From: Acuticoccus kalidii
Lineage (GTDB): Bacteria; Pseudomonadota; Alphaproteobacteria; Rhizobiales; Amorphaceae
Direction of reading: 5' to 3'
NCBI RefSeq assembly: GCF_021556395.1
Contig: NZ_JAKGCS010000015.1
Span: 424,386-488,385, forward strand
DNA length: 64,000 bases
Both the position numbers and the translations under genes were made by a program. This document shows, piece after piece, positions 16,864 to 25,480 of the stretch (positions are counted from its first letter, which is position 1; each line of letters opens with the position of its first letter). The notes under the pieces are model-generated. The model did not search any database and was not told the origin of the DNA. It saw only the letters and a list, made by a program, of their open reading frames with translations.

Positions 16864-17865
16864 TCAGGTCTCGTTCGAGGTGACGACCTTGCCGCGGAAC
16901 ACGAGATAGACCGTGATCGTGTAGATCAAGATGATCGGGAAGATCACCAGGCCAGCGCCCCAGAACATGAACGACAGCGATTCGTGCGGTGCGGCCGCCT
17001 CCTCGACCGTGAGCGTGAACGGGATCATGTACGGCCAATAGCTCGCCACCAGCATCACATAGCTCGCCACGACGAAGACGATCGTCGACAGGAACGGAAC
17101 CCAGTCGGCCGTGCGGCGACGGCCCGCCCGAAGGAGGATCCACGCCGCCACGAGGCCGACGAACGGAATGACGAACAGCTCCAGATTGCCGAGCCACCGC
17201 GCCGAAACGCGCGCGTCCCGGTTGAAGGAGAAGAGGAACGCGACCACCACGAAATAGACCACCAGCGGCACCAGCCAGCTCAGCCGGTCATAGGCCCGCT
17301 CGCGGAGCCGCCCCTCACACTTCAGGATGACCCACGTCGTCCCGAACAGCGTGTAGGTGAGGACGAGTCCGATCCCGCACAGCACCGGGAAGATGTTGAG
17401 CCACTCGAACGCCCCGCCGGCATATTGCCCGTCGACCACCGTCAATTGCTGCGCCATCGTGCCGATGGCCGCGCCCTGGACGAATCCGACCAGGATCGAC
17501 CCCGCACAGAAGCCGAAATCCCAGATCGGGCGCAGCGTCTTGGCGCGATAGCGAAACTCGAAAGCGACCCCGCGAAACACCAGCGCGATGAGGAGCAGGA
17601 CCACCGGCAGATAGAAGGCCGGCAGGAAGATCGCATAGACGATCGGGAACGCTCCGAAGAGGCTGGCGCCCACGAGGACGAGCCACGTCTCGTTGCCGTC
17701 CCAGACCGGGGCGATCGCGTGCATGAGGGTCCGCCGGTCCGTCTCGTCGCGGGTGAAGCCGAACAGGGTGCCGACGCCGAGATCGAAGCCGTCGAGCACG
17801 ACATAGGCGATGATCGAAAACGCGATCAGCAGCGCCCAGAAATCAGGAAGGGATGTCGCGTCCAC
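16864..17865 (-). CDS. cydB: Cytochrome bd-type quinol oxidase subunit II
   Basis: A 333-residue polytopic subunit with 8-9 predicted helices, opening WALLIAFSIIAYVVLDGFDLGVG, the standard CydB/CioB start. WDGNETWLVL is the conserved block after helix two. It pairs with CydA to make the quinol oxidase that reduces O2 without proton pumping. The GTG at 17863-17865 is preceded by AAGGAGTGA, in which the Shine-Dalgarno overlaps the last codons and stop of cydA, so the two genes are co-translated. No cydX, cydC or cydD gene is present in the window. Confidence 0.92.
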   Translation of the reverse strand: MDATSLPDFWALLIAFSIIAYVVLDGFDLGVGTLFGFTRDETDRRTLMHAIAPVWDGNETWLVLVGASLFGAFPIVYAIFLPAFYLPVVLLLIALVFRGVAFEFRYRAKTLRPIWDFGFCAGSILVGFVQGAAIGTMAQQLTVVDGQYAGGAFEWLNIFPVLCGIGLVLTYTLFGTTWVILKCEGRLRERAYDRLSWLVPLVVYFVVVAFLFSFNRDARVSARWLGNLELFVIPFVGLVAAWILLRAGRRRTADWVPFLSTIVFVVASYVMLVASYWPYMIPFTLTVEEAAAPHESLSFMFWGAGLVIFPIILIYTITVYLVFRGKVVTSNET

Positions 17866-17869
17866 GGGA

Positions 17870-19342
17870 TCACTCCTTGGCGGGGCCGGCGGCGCCGACG
17901 AAAGATTGGGCTGCGGCACCGGCCGGGCCGGCGCGCGCGATGTCCTCCCCGCTGCCGGTGGCCGACTCGGCATCGCCCGCGCCCGCGAGCGGCCTGTTGC
18001 CGGTCGCGTTCGGGATGTCCTCCACCGTCACGTCCTCGGGGCCTTCCCGCAAAAGGTGGTAAATATAGTAGATGCCGAAGGAGAAGACGCAGACATAGAC
18101 CACCGCGTAGATGAGCAGCGAGGTCAGCACCTCAGAGCCGGTGATCGATGGGGTGTGCGCGTCGGCGGTGCGTAACAAGCCGTAGACCACCCAGGGCTGC
18201 CGCCCCACCTCCGCCGTGTACCAACCCGCGACGACCGCCACGAACCCCGTCGGAAAGGACAGGAACGTGCCGACGAGGAACCAGGTCGACCGATAGAGCC
18301 GCCCCGTCGCCCACAGCAGGACGCCGCCCCAGCCGATCAGCAGCATCACGACGCCCATGCCGACCATGATGCGGAAGCCGAAGAACGGGATCGCGAGCGG
18401 CGGCCGATCCTCCGGCGCGATGGTCACGATGCCCGGCTCCTCGGCGGTGAGCGTGCCGTCATCGAAGAAGCTGCCGAGCTTCGGTATGCCGATCTCGAAG
18501 AGATTGCGCTCGTTCTGCGGATCGGGCCAGGCGAAGAGGATCAGCCGCGCGGGCTGCTCGGTCTGCCAGCGTCCCTCGATCGCCGTGAACTTCGCCGGTT
18601 GGTACTTCTCGGTATATTCGCCGTTGAGGTGCCCGAACAGGAGCTGCACCGGGATGACGGCGGCCATCAGCGCAAGGCCCCAGCGCAATTGCAGCCGGCC
18701 TTCCGCCTCGTAGACGCCGCGCAGCAGATACCACGCGCCCGTCGCCGCGACGACGGTCGCCGTTGTGAGGTAGGCGGCGAGGATCATGTGGACCCAGCGA
18801 ATGTGGAACACGTAGCTGCCCATGATCGCGACCCAGTCGACCGGGATGATCTTGTCGTCGATGATCTCGTAGCCGACGGGCACCTGCATCCAACTGTTGT
18901 TGGCCATGATCCAGAACGACGACAGCGTCGTGCCGAACGCGACCATCACGCAGGACAGGAGGTAGAATGCGGGCGGCACGCGCGTCCGGCCGAACATCAG
19001 GACGCCGAAGAAGGTCGCCTCGAGGATGAAGGCCGTGAACGCCTCATAGCCGAGCAGCGGCCCTTGAATCGCGCCGGTCCGCTCCGAGAGCACGCTCCAG
19101 TTCGTGCCGAACTGGAAGGCCATCACGATCCCGCTGACGACGCCCATGCCGAACGAGACCGCGAAGATCTTGCGCCAGAAGTCGAAGATGCGTCGATAAA
19201 TGGGCTTCTTCGTCGCCATCGACATGGCTTCGATGACGGCGAGCCAGGCAGCGAGACCGATCGTGAACGCCGGAAAGATGATGTGAAAGGTGATGACGAA
19301 GGCGAACTGGATTCGCGAGAGCAGTAGGGGATCGAGATCCAT
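17870..19342 (-). CDS. cydA: Cytochrome bd-type quinol oxidase subunit I (short Q-loop, CIO-like)
   Basis: A 490-residue heme subunit. His20 in the first helix (ITFHIIFPAFTIG) corresponds to the axial heme ligand His19 of E. coli CydA. GHLNGEYTEKYQPAKFTAIEGRW is the quinol-binding Q-loop region, and the segment after it is short, as in cyanide-insensitive oxidases (CioA), rather than long as in E. coli CydA. The C-terminal 45 residues are Ala/Gly-rich and look disordered. The ATG has GGAG about 9 bases upstream. It lies about 135 bases downstream of the cytochrome c gene of the Mo-hydroxylase operon, on the same strand. Confidence 0.92.
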   Translation of the reverse strand: MDLDPLLLSRIQFAFVITFHIIFPAFTIGLAAWLAVIEAMSMATKKPIYRRIFDFWRKIFAVSFGMGVVSGIVMAFQFGTNWSVLSERTGAIQGPLLGYEAFTAFILEATFFGVLMFGRTRVPPAFYLLSCVMVAFGTTLSSFWIMANNSWMQVPVGYEIIDDKIIPVDWVAIMGSYVFHIRWVHMILAAYLTTATVVAATGAWYLLRGVYEAEGRLQLRWGLALMAAVIPVQLLFGHLNGEYTEKYQPAKFTAIEGRWQTEQPARLILFAWPDPQNERNLFEIGIPKLGSFFDDGTLTAEEPGIVTIAPEDRPPLAIPFFGFRIMVGMGVVMLLIGWGGVLLWATGRLYRSTWFLVGTFLSFPTGFVAVVAGWYTAEVGRQPWVVYGLLRTADAHTPSITGSEVLTSLLIYAVVYVCVFSFGIYYIYHLLREGPEDVTVEDIPNATGNRPLAGAGDAESATGSGEDIARAGPAGAAAQSFVGAAGPAKE

Positions 19343-19443
19343 CGATCAGTCTCCGTAGCCGGCGCGGTCCGGCGTGTCGTTCGGGAGCATCGCGCTCGGG
19401 GGCGGGGCGCCTCGATGATGCGGCATCGGTGACGCGAGACGGT

Positions 19444-19466
19444 GGAGGGCCGGTGGCCGGCCCTCC
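19444..19466 (-). terminator. Hairpin after the triheme cytochrome c gene
   Basis: Ten bases at 19444-19453 are perfectly complementary to 19457-19466 with a 3-base loop, 11 bases past the stop of the cytochrome c gene on the minus strand. There is no U-tract. It may end or attenuate the Mo-hydroxylase transcript before cydA. Confidence 0.5.
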
Positions 19467-19476
19467 ATCCGGCAGA

Positions 19477-20766
19477 TCAGTCGACCGGCCGGGGGAGTTT
19501 GTTGACCTCGGCGACGGCCACGGGCTCGGAATGCCCGCCCCATTGGGTCCGCATCCAGGTGGCGAGCTCGGCGATCTGTTCGTCCGACAGCGAGTGCGCG
19601 AAGGGCGGCATCGCATACATGCGCTGATTGCCGGCGAACGTCTGATCCGGCACGCCGTTGACGATGACCGAGAGCAGATTCAACGGATTGGCCAGGGTGA
19701 TCGTCGCATTGCCGCGCATCGGCGGGGCGACGTTCGGGATCCCCTCGCCCGTCATGCCGTGACAGCCCGCGCAGGCCTCCACGAAGACGACCCGGCCCGG
19801 ATCGCTGCCATCGGCGGCCGGCTGGAAGCTCTCCGGCTGCGGGTCGGGCGGGTTGGCCGGCGCCGGAATCGTGCCGTCCGCCGACGTCATGAGATAGGTC
19901 GCGATCGCCTCGACGTCGGACCGCTCCATGGCGCTCGTCGAGAAATGCGTCACCGTGTGCATCTGTCCGAAGGATGTGCCCTGAGGCGAAATGCCGGTGG
20001 CGAGGAAGTTGGTCAGGCTCGCAACGTCGAACCCTTGGGCGGCGAGCACGTCCGCCTTCAGCGAGGGCGCCTCCTGACCGTCGATGATCGCGCCGTCCAA
20101 GGACCGCGCGAAGTCCGGCCCCATCATCACGTTCATCGGCGTGTGGCAGCTTCCGCAGTGGCCGAGCCCCTCGACGAGATAGGCGCCGCGATTCCAGGCG
20201 GGCGGACGGCTCGGCTCGTTGGGCGCCTGCCGTGCGGGGACGTTGAGAAGGGTCCAGAAGTTCATGAACGAGCGCAGCGGGAACTGGAACACGCCGGTGT
20301 TGGCGGGCACCTCTTTGGCGACCGGCGGAATGGACATGATGTACGAGTAGATCGCGTCCACGTCCTCCGGGGTCGTGATCTGGGTGTAGACGTAGGGCAT
20401 CGCCGGATAGAGATTCCGGTCGCTGGCGTTGATGCCTTCACGCACCGCGCGGTGGAAGTCGGCGCGCGAATAGCGGCCGATCCCGTAGGTCGGATCGGGC
20501 GTGATGTTCGACGAATAGATCGTGCCCATCGGCGTGTCGATCGGCAGGCCGCCCGCGCCCATCGGCCCCTTGGCGAGGGAGTGGCAGCCGAAACAGTCGC
20601 CGGCGAGGGTGAGCTCGCGCCCGCGGGGCTTCAGCGCCTCCATCCGCTCCGCGGACAAAGGCTGATAGATGTCCGGCGACAGCTGCGTCGTCCGAAATGC
20701 GCCGGACAGGATCGCCAGCGACGGAAGGATGATGATGGCGAGGACGATGAGGATGATCTTGCGCAC
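19477..20766 (-). CDS. Triheme cytochrome c subunit of the Mo-hydroxylase
   Basis: A 429-residue membrane-anchored cytochrome c with three CxxCH heme sites: CFGCH (58-62), CGSCH (near 205) and CAGCH (near 335). An uncleaved or signal helix occupies about residues 3-22. This three-domain plan is that of the electron-transfer subunits of periplasmic alcohol/aldehyde dehydrogenases and of the cytochrome part of nicotinate or isoquinoline-type hydroxylases. It follows the 2Fe-2S subunit gene by 10 bases, so it should take electrons from that enzyme. The final acceptor is not shown. Confidence 0.88.
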   Translation of the reverse strand: MRKIILIVLAIIILPSLAILSGAFRTTQLSPDIYQPLSAERMEALKPRGRELTLAGDCFGCHSLAKGPMGAGGLPIDTPMGTIYSSNITPDPTYGIGRYSRADFHRAVREGINASDRNLYPAMPYVYTQITTPEDVDAIYSYIMSIPPVAKEVPANTGVFQFPLRSFMNFWTLLNVPARQAPNEPSRPPAWNRGAYLVEGLGHCGSCHTPMNVMMGPDFARSLDGAIIDGQEAPSLKADVLAAQGFDVASLTNFLATGISPQGTSFGQMHTVTHFSTSAMERSDVEAIATYLMTSADGTIPAPANPPDPQPESFQPAADGSDPGRVVFVEACAGCHGMTGEGIPNVAPPMRGNATITLANPLNLLSVIVNGVPDQTFAGNQRMYAMPPFAHSLSDEQIAELATWMRTQWGGHSEPVAVAEVNKLPRPVD

Positions 20767-20776
20767 ACCAATATCC

Positions 20777-21319
20777 TCAGTCGATCACGTAGCCGGGCGT
20801 GGCAAGCGCGAGGTCTCGAATGGCTTCGTAGTAGCGGACATAACCCGTGCAACGGCACAGGTGGACGTTGAGCGCGTCCTCGATCGCCTGCTCGAGATCG
20901 GCGCGGCGGACGGGCTTGCGCTTCAGGCTGTCCATGAAGACGGTCGCGCCGGTGACGAAACCCGGCGTGCAGTAGCCGCATTGGAAGGCGAAATTGTCGA
21001 TGAACGCCTTCTGCACCGGCGTCAGCTCGATGACGTTGCCGTCGGCGTCGCGGGGCGCCTGCCCCTCGATCGTGACGATCGACTTTCCATTGAAATAATG
21101 GGCGTCGAAAATGCAGGTCCGGCTCTCGCTGGTCGTGCCGTCGGCCGCCTCGATGACGACCGTGCAGGCGTGGCAGATCCCCTGCCCGCAGCCGAACCGC
21201 GTGCCGGTCAGGTTGAGATGCTCGTGCAGGAAATCGATCATCGGCATCCCGAGCGGGACGTCCACCGGGCCGACCGCGCGACCGTTGATCGTGAGCGACA
21301 GAGGGAGCGACTCGCTCAT
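20777..21319 (-). CDS. 2Fe-2S subunit of IorA-type Mo-hydroxylase
   Basis: A 180-residue two-cluster ferredoxin subunit. The plant-type N-terminal cluster uses Cys44, Cys49, Cys52 and a later cysteine near 68; the second cluster uses FQCGYC and LCRC in the helical C-terminal half. The first motif reads GICHAC where most relatives have GxCGAC. No Tat signal is present, so it is probably exported as a complex with the Tat-tagged large subunit. Its start overlaps the end of the large-subunit gene (ATGA). Confidence 0.9.
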   Translation of the reverse strand: MSESLPLSLTINGRAVGPVDVPLGMPMIDFLHEHLNLTGTRFGCGQGICHACTVVIEAADGTTSESRTCIFDAHYFNGKSIVTIEGQAPRDADGNVIELTPVQKAFIDNFAFQCGYCTPGFVTGATVFMDSLKRKPVRRADLEQAIEDALNVHLCRCTGYVRYYEAIRDLALATPGYVID

Positions 21320-24264
21320 GGCAGGGCCTTCGCAATCTTATCGGACGTGAATGGCAGTTCGTAGAAACGCTGGCCCGTGGCGTGGGCGATCGCGTTGCCG
21401 GTTGCGGCGATCACGGGGACCATCACCGCCTCGGCGATGCCTTTCGGGGGATCGGTGTCCGCGAGCGGCGGGAGGTATTCGGACGTCTGCGCCCAGACCG
21501 CCACGTCCGCCGCACGCGGCAGCTTGTAGCGGTTGAAGTTCCATGTCCCGTCTCCGGGGCCGTCTTCGTAAAGGGGCAGCTCTTCCATCAGCGCGTGGCC
21601 GAGGCCCATGGCGAGCCCGCCCTGCTGTTGGCCGGACACGAGTTCGGGAACGATCGGCCGGCCGGCATCGAGAAGGCTGTGGAGGCCCACGACCTCGACG
21701 GCGCCCGTGCCCTCCGTCACGCTGACGGCGACGAGACAGCCGGAGGCGGCGTTGGTCATCGGATCACCATTGCCGCGCCCGTTCGGCGGGTAGGTGACGC
21801 TCGAGCGCTTGATGAAGTCATAGCCGCCGGTCGTCATCCGCGCCTTCAGCGCGTCGGATGCGCCGTTGCCATAGCGCACCGAAAGTGCGTCGGCGGGGAT
21901 CGTGACAGGGCCCACGGTCGGAACGTCGAACTCGGCCGTCGCCCATTGCCACAGGCTATAAGTGTGCATTGCGACGCCGGTGATGAGGCCGAGGCGGTGC
22001 GCCTCCGCAGCCAGCTCGTCGAACGGGATCGGCCGCATTCCGCCACCGGCAACGCCGTCCTCGGTGATCCGCAGATCCGCCAGCGTGACCCACAATGGCG
22101 AGATACCGCCGCCGCCGACACCGCGGCTCCAGATCGACCGCGCCGCCGGCCACAAAGTGTGCTCGAACAGGAACCGGCCGACCTGCCGCGTCGCGAAGCC
22201 GAGATAATAGACGCTCGCCGAGGAGCTCATGTCCGGCAGATAAGACGGCGTCCAGAAGGGGTTCTTCACCCCGTCGGCAGCCGAACCGTCGGTCGTCAAG
22301 GGAAGTTCGGGGAAGTCGGTGATGCCGAAGGTGACGGCGTCGGGCGCCTTGCCGATCGCCTGCCAGATCATGACCTGCTGGGCCGTGGTCGCGCCGGTGC
22401 CGATCTCCTGGCAGCAATGGCGCAGCACCAGACGGCCGTCCGGCTCGAACTCCAATGCGAGCGCGCTGACGTCACCGCCGGCGCCGTAGACCTTGTTGAC
22501 CTGCGCGTAGCCGACGCCGTAGCGCTGGCCGGGATTGGCGGCCTCGTAAGCCGCCTTCCGCGCCGCCCGATCGCGCCAGAGCGGATGCGCCGCCGCACGG
22601 TCCAGCATGTCCACATTGCGCATCGCACCGCCCTGAGGGCCGCCTTGCGTGTTGGCATAGCCTTCCGCGAGCGCGTTCCTGCGGCGCAATTCGATCGCGT
22701 CGATGTCGAGCGCCTCGGCGGCCTCGTCGACCATCAGCTCCAGGATCGTCTGCGCCTGGAGGGCACCGAAGCCGCGCATCGACCCCGCCTCGACTGCCGG
22801 GCTCGCGAGGGCCACCGCCGTCAGGTCGGATTTCGGGAAATAGTACATCGACTGAGCGCCGCGAATGGCCTCGTGCGACACGGCGACCGACAGATTCGCA
22901 CGGCCGCCGCCATTGCAGGCATAGCTGCCCTTGAGGATCTCGAAATGGCCGCTCTCGCGGTCGGCGACCAAGGTGATGTCGATGTCGAAGGAGTGGCGCT
23001 TCATCCCCATCTGGAACTGCTCGTAACGGTTGTTCGCGAGCCGCACCGGCAGACCGTCGCCATAGAAGGCGGCCATCACGGTGTAGAGGGGGAAGATCGA
23101 ATAGTCCTTCGAGCCGTAGCCGACCGTCGTTCCCGTCAAGAGATCGATCGTATCGACCGGGAAGGCGCAATCCTTGACCATCTCGGCCGCCGCCTGCGCG
23201 ACGCCGTAGGGCGACTGGGTGGCCGCGAGGATGTGCAGGGTCCGCGTCTCAGCGTCGTACCAGGCATTGCCGTTGTCCGGCTCCATCGCCGACGGGTCGA
23301 TCGACTGCGAGAAGCCCGACCGTTCCAGCACCAGCTTGCCGGCCGCGCTCTTCGCCGCGTCGATCTCAGCGGCGATGTCGGCGGCATAGCCCATGCCGGC
23401 CTCCTCGTGACGCTGCTGCTCGTCCGCGCTGCGGGGCGGACGCTCCAGCGGCACGGATCGGTCGCGCAATCGTTGGGTGGGCGGCTCGAGCGGCTCGGTC
23501 AGCGTCGGTGGCCAGACGGGCGTGTTGCCGTCGAACCCGCCGCGGATCGGGCCGTCTTTGAGGCCGGAGAAGAGCGGCTCGGCGAACGGATCGTCACTGC
23601 CGACGCGGACCCAGCGATCGACGCCGTAATTCGCCGGCGGCTTCGGCCCGGTGTCCTCGCCATAGCGCACGGTGTCGGTCCTGAAGGCGAGCGTCCGCTT
23701 CGCCGCGACGAACCGATCGAAGTCGCTATAGACGAGGAGCGCGACCGGGTGGCCGAGCATCCGCGGGGTCTGCCCTTTCGGGGTGAGGAAGTCGTAGCCG
23801 TAAAAGCCGTGCCCCATCACCTTTTGCGGAACGGTGATGCGGTCGTTCGCGAGATCCTCGTGCAGGACGACGCGGTCCGGCTGGAGATCCGGGCCCAATG
23901 CGGAGAGGTCGATGTCTTCGAACACGCGATCCGCGCGCGTTGCCTTCACGAAGAAGGCGTGCGCCTGGGTCTGCGGCCAACCGGCGAGGTCGCGCGCACG
24001 GAAATCACGGGCGAAGACCTTGTCGCCGGTGACCTTGCTGATCGCGTCCCACCGATAGCGAGGACGGCCGTCCGGCCCCATCCAGTCGCCGGCGGGCTTC
24101 GTCGAATCGACTTCGATCGCCTGGGCCGGGACGACGCGCGACAGCGTCACGGCGATCCCCGAAAAGACGCCGAGGCGGATGAAGGAACGGCGCGAGAGGC
24201 CGGTGCGCCTGGGCAGGTCGTCGTCGGGCCGGACAATCGGCATTTCGGTGCGCCGGTCGGTCAT
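21316..24264 (-). CDS. IorB-type molybdopterin large subunit with Tat signal
   Basis: A 982-residue molybdopterin-binding subunit of the xanthine dehydrogenase family. The N-terminus has a Tat motif, SRRSFIRLG, followed by a hydrophobic stretch ending VPAQA, so the enzyme is periplasmic. MRGFGALQAQ is the cofactor-binding segment, and GIAEAVMVP near the C-terminus carries the expected catalytic glutamate. It is longer than usual IorB proteins (about 730-780), partly from a charged insert around residues 225-330. ATG 24264 has AAAGG 7 bases upstream. Together with the next two genes it makes a dehydrogenase of aldehydes or N-heterocycles; the substrate cannot be read from sequence. Confidence 0.87.
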   Translation of the reverse strand: MTDRRTEMPIVRPDDDLPRRTGLSRRSFIRLGVFSGIAVTLSRVVPAQAIEVDSTKPAGDWMGPDGRPRYRWDAISKVTGDKVFARDFRARDLAGWPQTQAHAFFVKATRADRVFEDIDLSALGPDLQPDRVVLHEDLANDRITVPQKVMGHGFYGYDFLTPKGQTPRMLGHPVALLVYSDFDRFVAAKRTLAFRTDTVRYGEDTGPKPPANYGVDRWVRVGSDDPFAEPLFSGLKDGPIRGGFDGNTPVWPPTLTEPLEPPTQRLRDRSVPLERPPRSADEQQRHEEAGMGYAADIAAEIDAAKSAAGKLVLERSGFSQSIDPSAMEPDNGNAWYDAETRTLHILAATQSPYGVAQAAAEMVKDCAFPVDTIDLLTGTTVGYGSKDYSIFPLYTVMAAFYGDGLPVRLANNRYEQFQMGMKRHSFDIDITLVADRESGHFEILKGSYACNGGGRANLSVAVSHEAIRGAQSMYYFPKSDLTAVALASPAVEAGSMRGFGALQAQTILELMVDEAAEALDIDAIELRRRNALAEGYANTQGGPQGGAMRNVDMLDRAAAHPLWRDRAARKAAYEAANPGQRYGVGYAQVNKVYGAGGDVSALALEFEPDGRLVLRHCCQEIGTGATTAQQVMIWQAIGKAPDAVTFGITDFPELPLTTDGSAADGVKNPFWTPSYLPDMSSSASVYYLGFATRQVGRFLFEHTLWPAARSIWSRGVGGGGISPLWVTLADLRITEDGVAGGGMRPIPFDELAAEAHRLGLITGVAMHTYSLWQWATAEFDVPTVGPVTIPADALSVRYGNGASDALKARMTTGGYDFIKRSSVTYPPNGRGNGDPMTNAASGCLVAVSVTEGTGAVEVVGLHSLLDAGRPIVPELVSGQQQGGLAMGLGHALMEELPLYEDGPGDGTWNFNRYKLPRAADVAVWAQTSEYLPPLADTDPPKGIAEAVMVPVIAATGNAIAHATGQRFYELPFTSDKIAKALP

Positions 24265-24344
24265 TGCAGAGCCTTTAGAATTTTCGCCGACGTGTTCGGC
24301 GACTCGTAGAAATGCGGGCCGCACCCGTCGGCGTGTCGCGTCGC
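24261..24344 (-). pseudogene. C-terminal remnant of a second Mo-hydroxylase large subunit
   Basis: Just before the large-subunit gene, the minus strand encodes HFYESPNTSAKILKALQ and then a stop that overlaps the next ATG (CAATGA). This closely resembles the C-terminus of the intact downstream subunit, RFYELPFTSDKIAKALP. The similarity spans about 20-27 residues and is lost upstream, where the frame has no family features. The likeliest explanation is a tandem paralogue lost by deletion, leaving its tail and the translational-coupling junction. Confidence 0.65.
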
Positions 24345-24881
24345 GGCGGATGCGTGGCGAACGGCGGTCGACGTCGCCCCGCACGGCGAGGCACCCGCGA
24401 CACGTCCCGCGTCGGTTCCGCGGCGAGGTTTTACTGGGATGGGCGCGTCAGATGGGGCGTCGACCGGCGCGCGAACGACCGCATCACCTGTCGTCGCAAA
24501 CATTGGCGTGGGGGTGGACGGGTGAACTTTACGTAGAAAAACAGAAGAATTGGCCAAGTCTCATCATCCCACGCCGAGAAATCCCTTCGCCGGCGTCTCA
24601 CCCTGCCCCGCGACCGGCGATCGGGCCGCGAACCCGCGCGGCACGAGCCGTAGAGGCCCGACCGTGGCCGGATCGCGTCCAACGAGACAGGTCTGGCTGG
24701 GTCGATGCACGACGGAACGAGCCCGCGCCCCATGCCCAAAAGCCGAAACAACGTTACTTTGGAAATATGTCAGCTCGAACAGGCCCGTCAAGCAAGAATT
24801 GAACCTTTCTTGGGAAGACGCACCCAAACTCAGGAATTCCGAGCGAAATTTCAGTACTACTGTGAGTTCTTCTTAATAAGA

Positions 24882-24901
24882 CATATCCCAAATGGGATAT
24901 G
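24882..24901. promoter_or_regulatory. Palindrome, candidate operator
   Basis: CATATCCCA and TGGGATATG form a perfect 9-bp inverted repeat around a 2-base centre in an AT-rich patch. The symmetry and short spacer suit a dimeric regulator's operator better than a terminator. It lies upstream of the minus-strand Mo-hydroxylase operon (about 620 bases) and downstream of the Rnk-like gene. Confidence 0.45.
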
Positions 24902-25020
24902 CGCCCCTCGCGCCCGAAGCGCCCCGCGCACGGGTCGCCGCGCATACGCCGCGACATCGATATTTGGCCAATCGCTTAGGCCACGGCGGCGGGCGGGCTT
25001 CGGCGCCGCCGATCGAGGTT

Positions 25021-25037
25021 CGTCGGCGACGCCGACG
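25021..25037 (-). terminator. Possible hairpin after the Rnk-like gene
   Basis: CGTCGGC (25021-25027) is complementary to GCCGACG (25031-25037) with a 3-base loop, 14 bases beyond the stop of the minus-strand Rnk-like gene. There is no U-tract, so termination is only a suggestion. Confidence 0.35.
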
Positions 25038-25051
25038 GACGTCGTTCAGCT

Positions 25052-25480
25052 TCAGTCGGCACGCGGCTCCCGCACCTCGAGCACGGTCAGACGGCGCTCC
25101 GCTCCGGCGCGCGTCTCCCACGTGATCGAGTCGCCGACGCGGACGCCGATCAACGCCGCCCCGATCGGGGTGAGGATCGAGATCTTGCCCTGCGCGATAT
25201 CGGCTTCGGCCGGATAGACCAGCGAAACGGTCTGCACCTTCCCCACCGTATCGTCCTGGAAGACGACCGTCGCGCCCATGTACACATTTTGTTCAGGACG
25301 GCCGTCGGCAACGATGTCGGCGCGCTCCAGCTCCTCGGTGAGGATCGCAGAGACGTCCGGGATCCGGTTCGCCGCGGCACGCGCCAGCACCGCGAGCTGC
25401 TCATAGTCACGGGCCGTCAGCGTGATGTGCGGGCTGTTCGTCTGGGCGGTCGAGCCGCCCGTATTCTGGTTCATCGCCAT
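25052..25480 (-). CDS. GreA/GreB-family protein, Rnk-like (nucleoside diphosphate kinase regulator)
   Basis: A 142-residue protein. The C-terminal half, VYMGATVVFQDDTVGKVQTVSLVYPAEADIAQGKISILTPIGAALIGVRVGDSITW, is the GreA/GreB C-terminal domain that docks on RNA polymerase. The N-terminal half (about 20-60) is short, as in Rnk, instead of the long Gre coiled coil, so transcript-cleavage activity is not expected. Rnk-like proteins influence NDP kinase levels and polymerase function under stress. AGAGGAA lies 7 bases before the ATG. A palindromic element with TTGA half-sites lies about 60 bases upstream, at a distance similar to the FNR box of the hpf-like gene. Confidence 0.82.
   Translation of the reverse strand: MAMNQNTGGSTAQTNSPHITLTARDYEQLAVLARAAANRIPDVSAILTEELERADIVADGRPEQNVYMGATVVFQDDTVGKVQTVSLVYPAEADIAQGKISILTPIGAALIGVRVGDSITWETRAGAERRLTVLEVREPRAD

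Larger units (their letters stand above)
24345..25051. other. Intergenic region with palindrome, no gene called
   Basis: About 700 bases between the remnant and the Rnk-like gene. Small open frames on both strands have no family features. From about 24745 to 24900 the sequence is noticeably AT-rich, ending in the 20-base palindrome at 24882-24901; a promoter for the Mo-hydroxylase operon is expected in this region but I cannot place it confidently. Confidence 0.5.
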
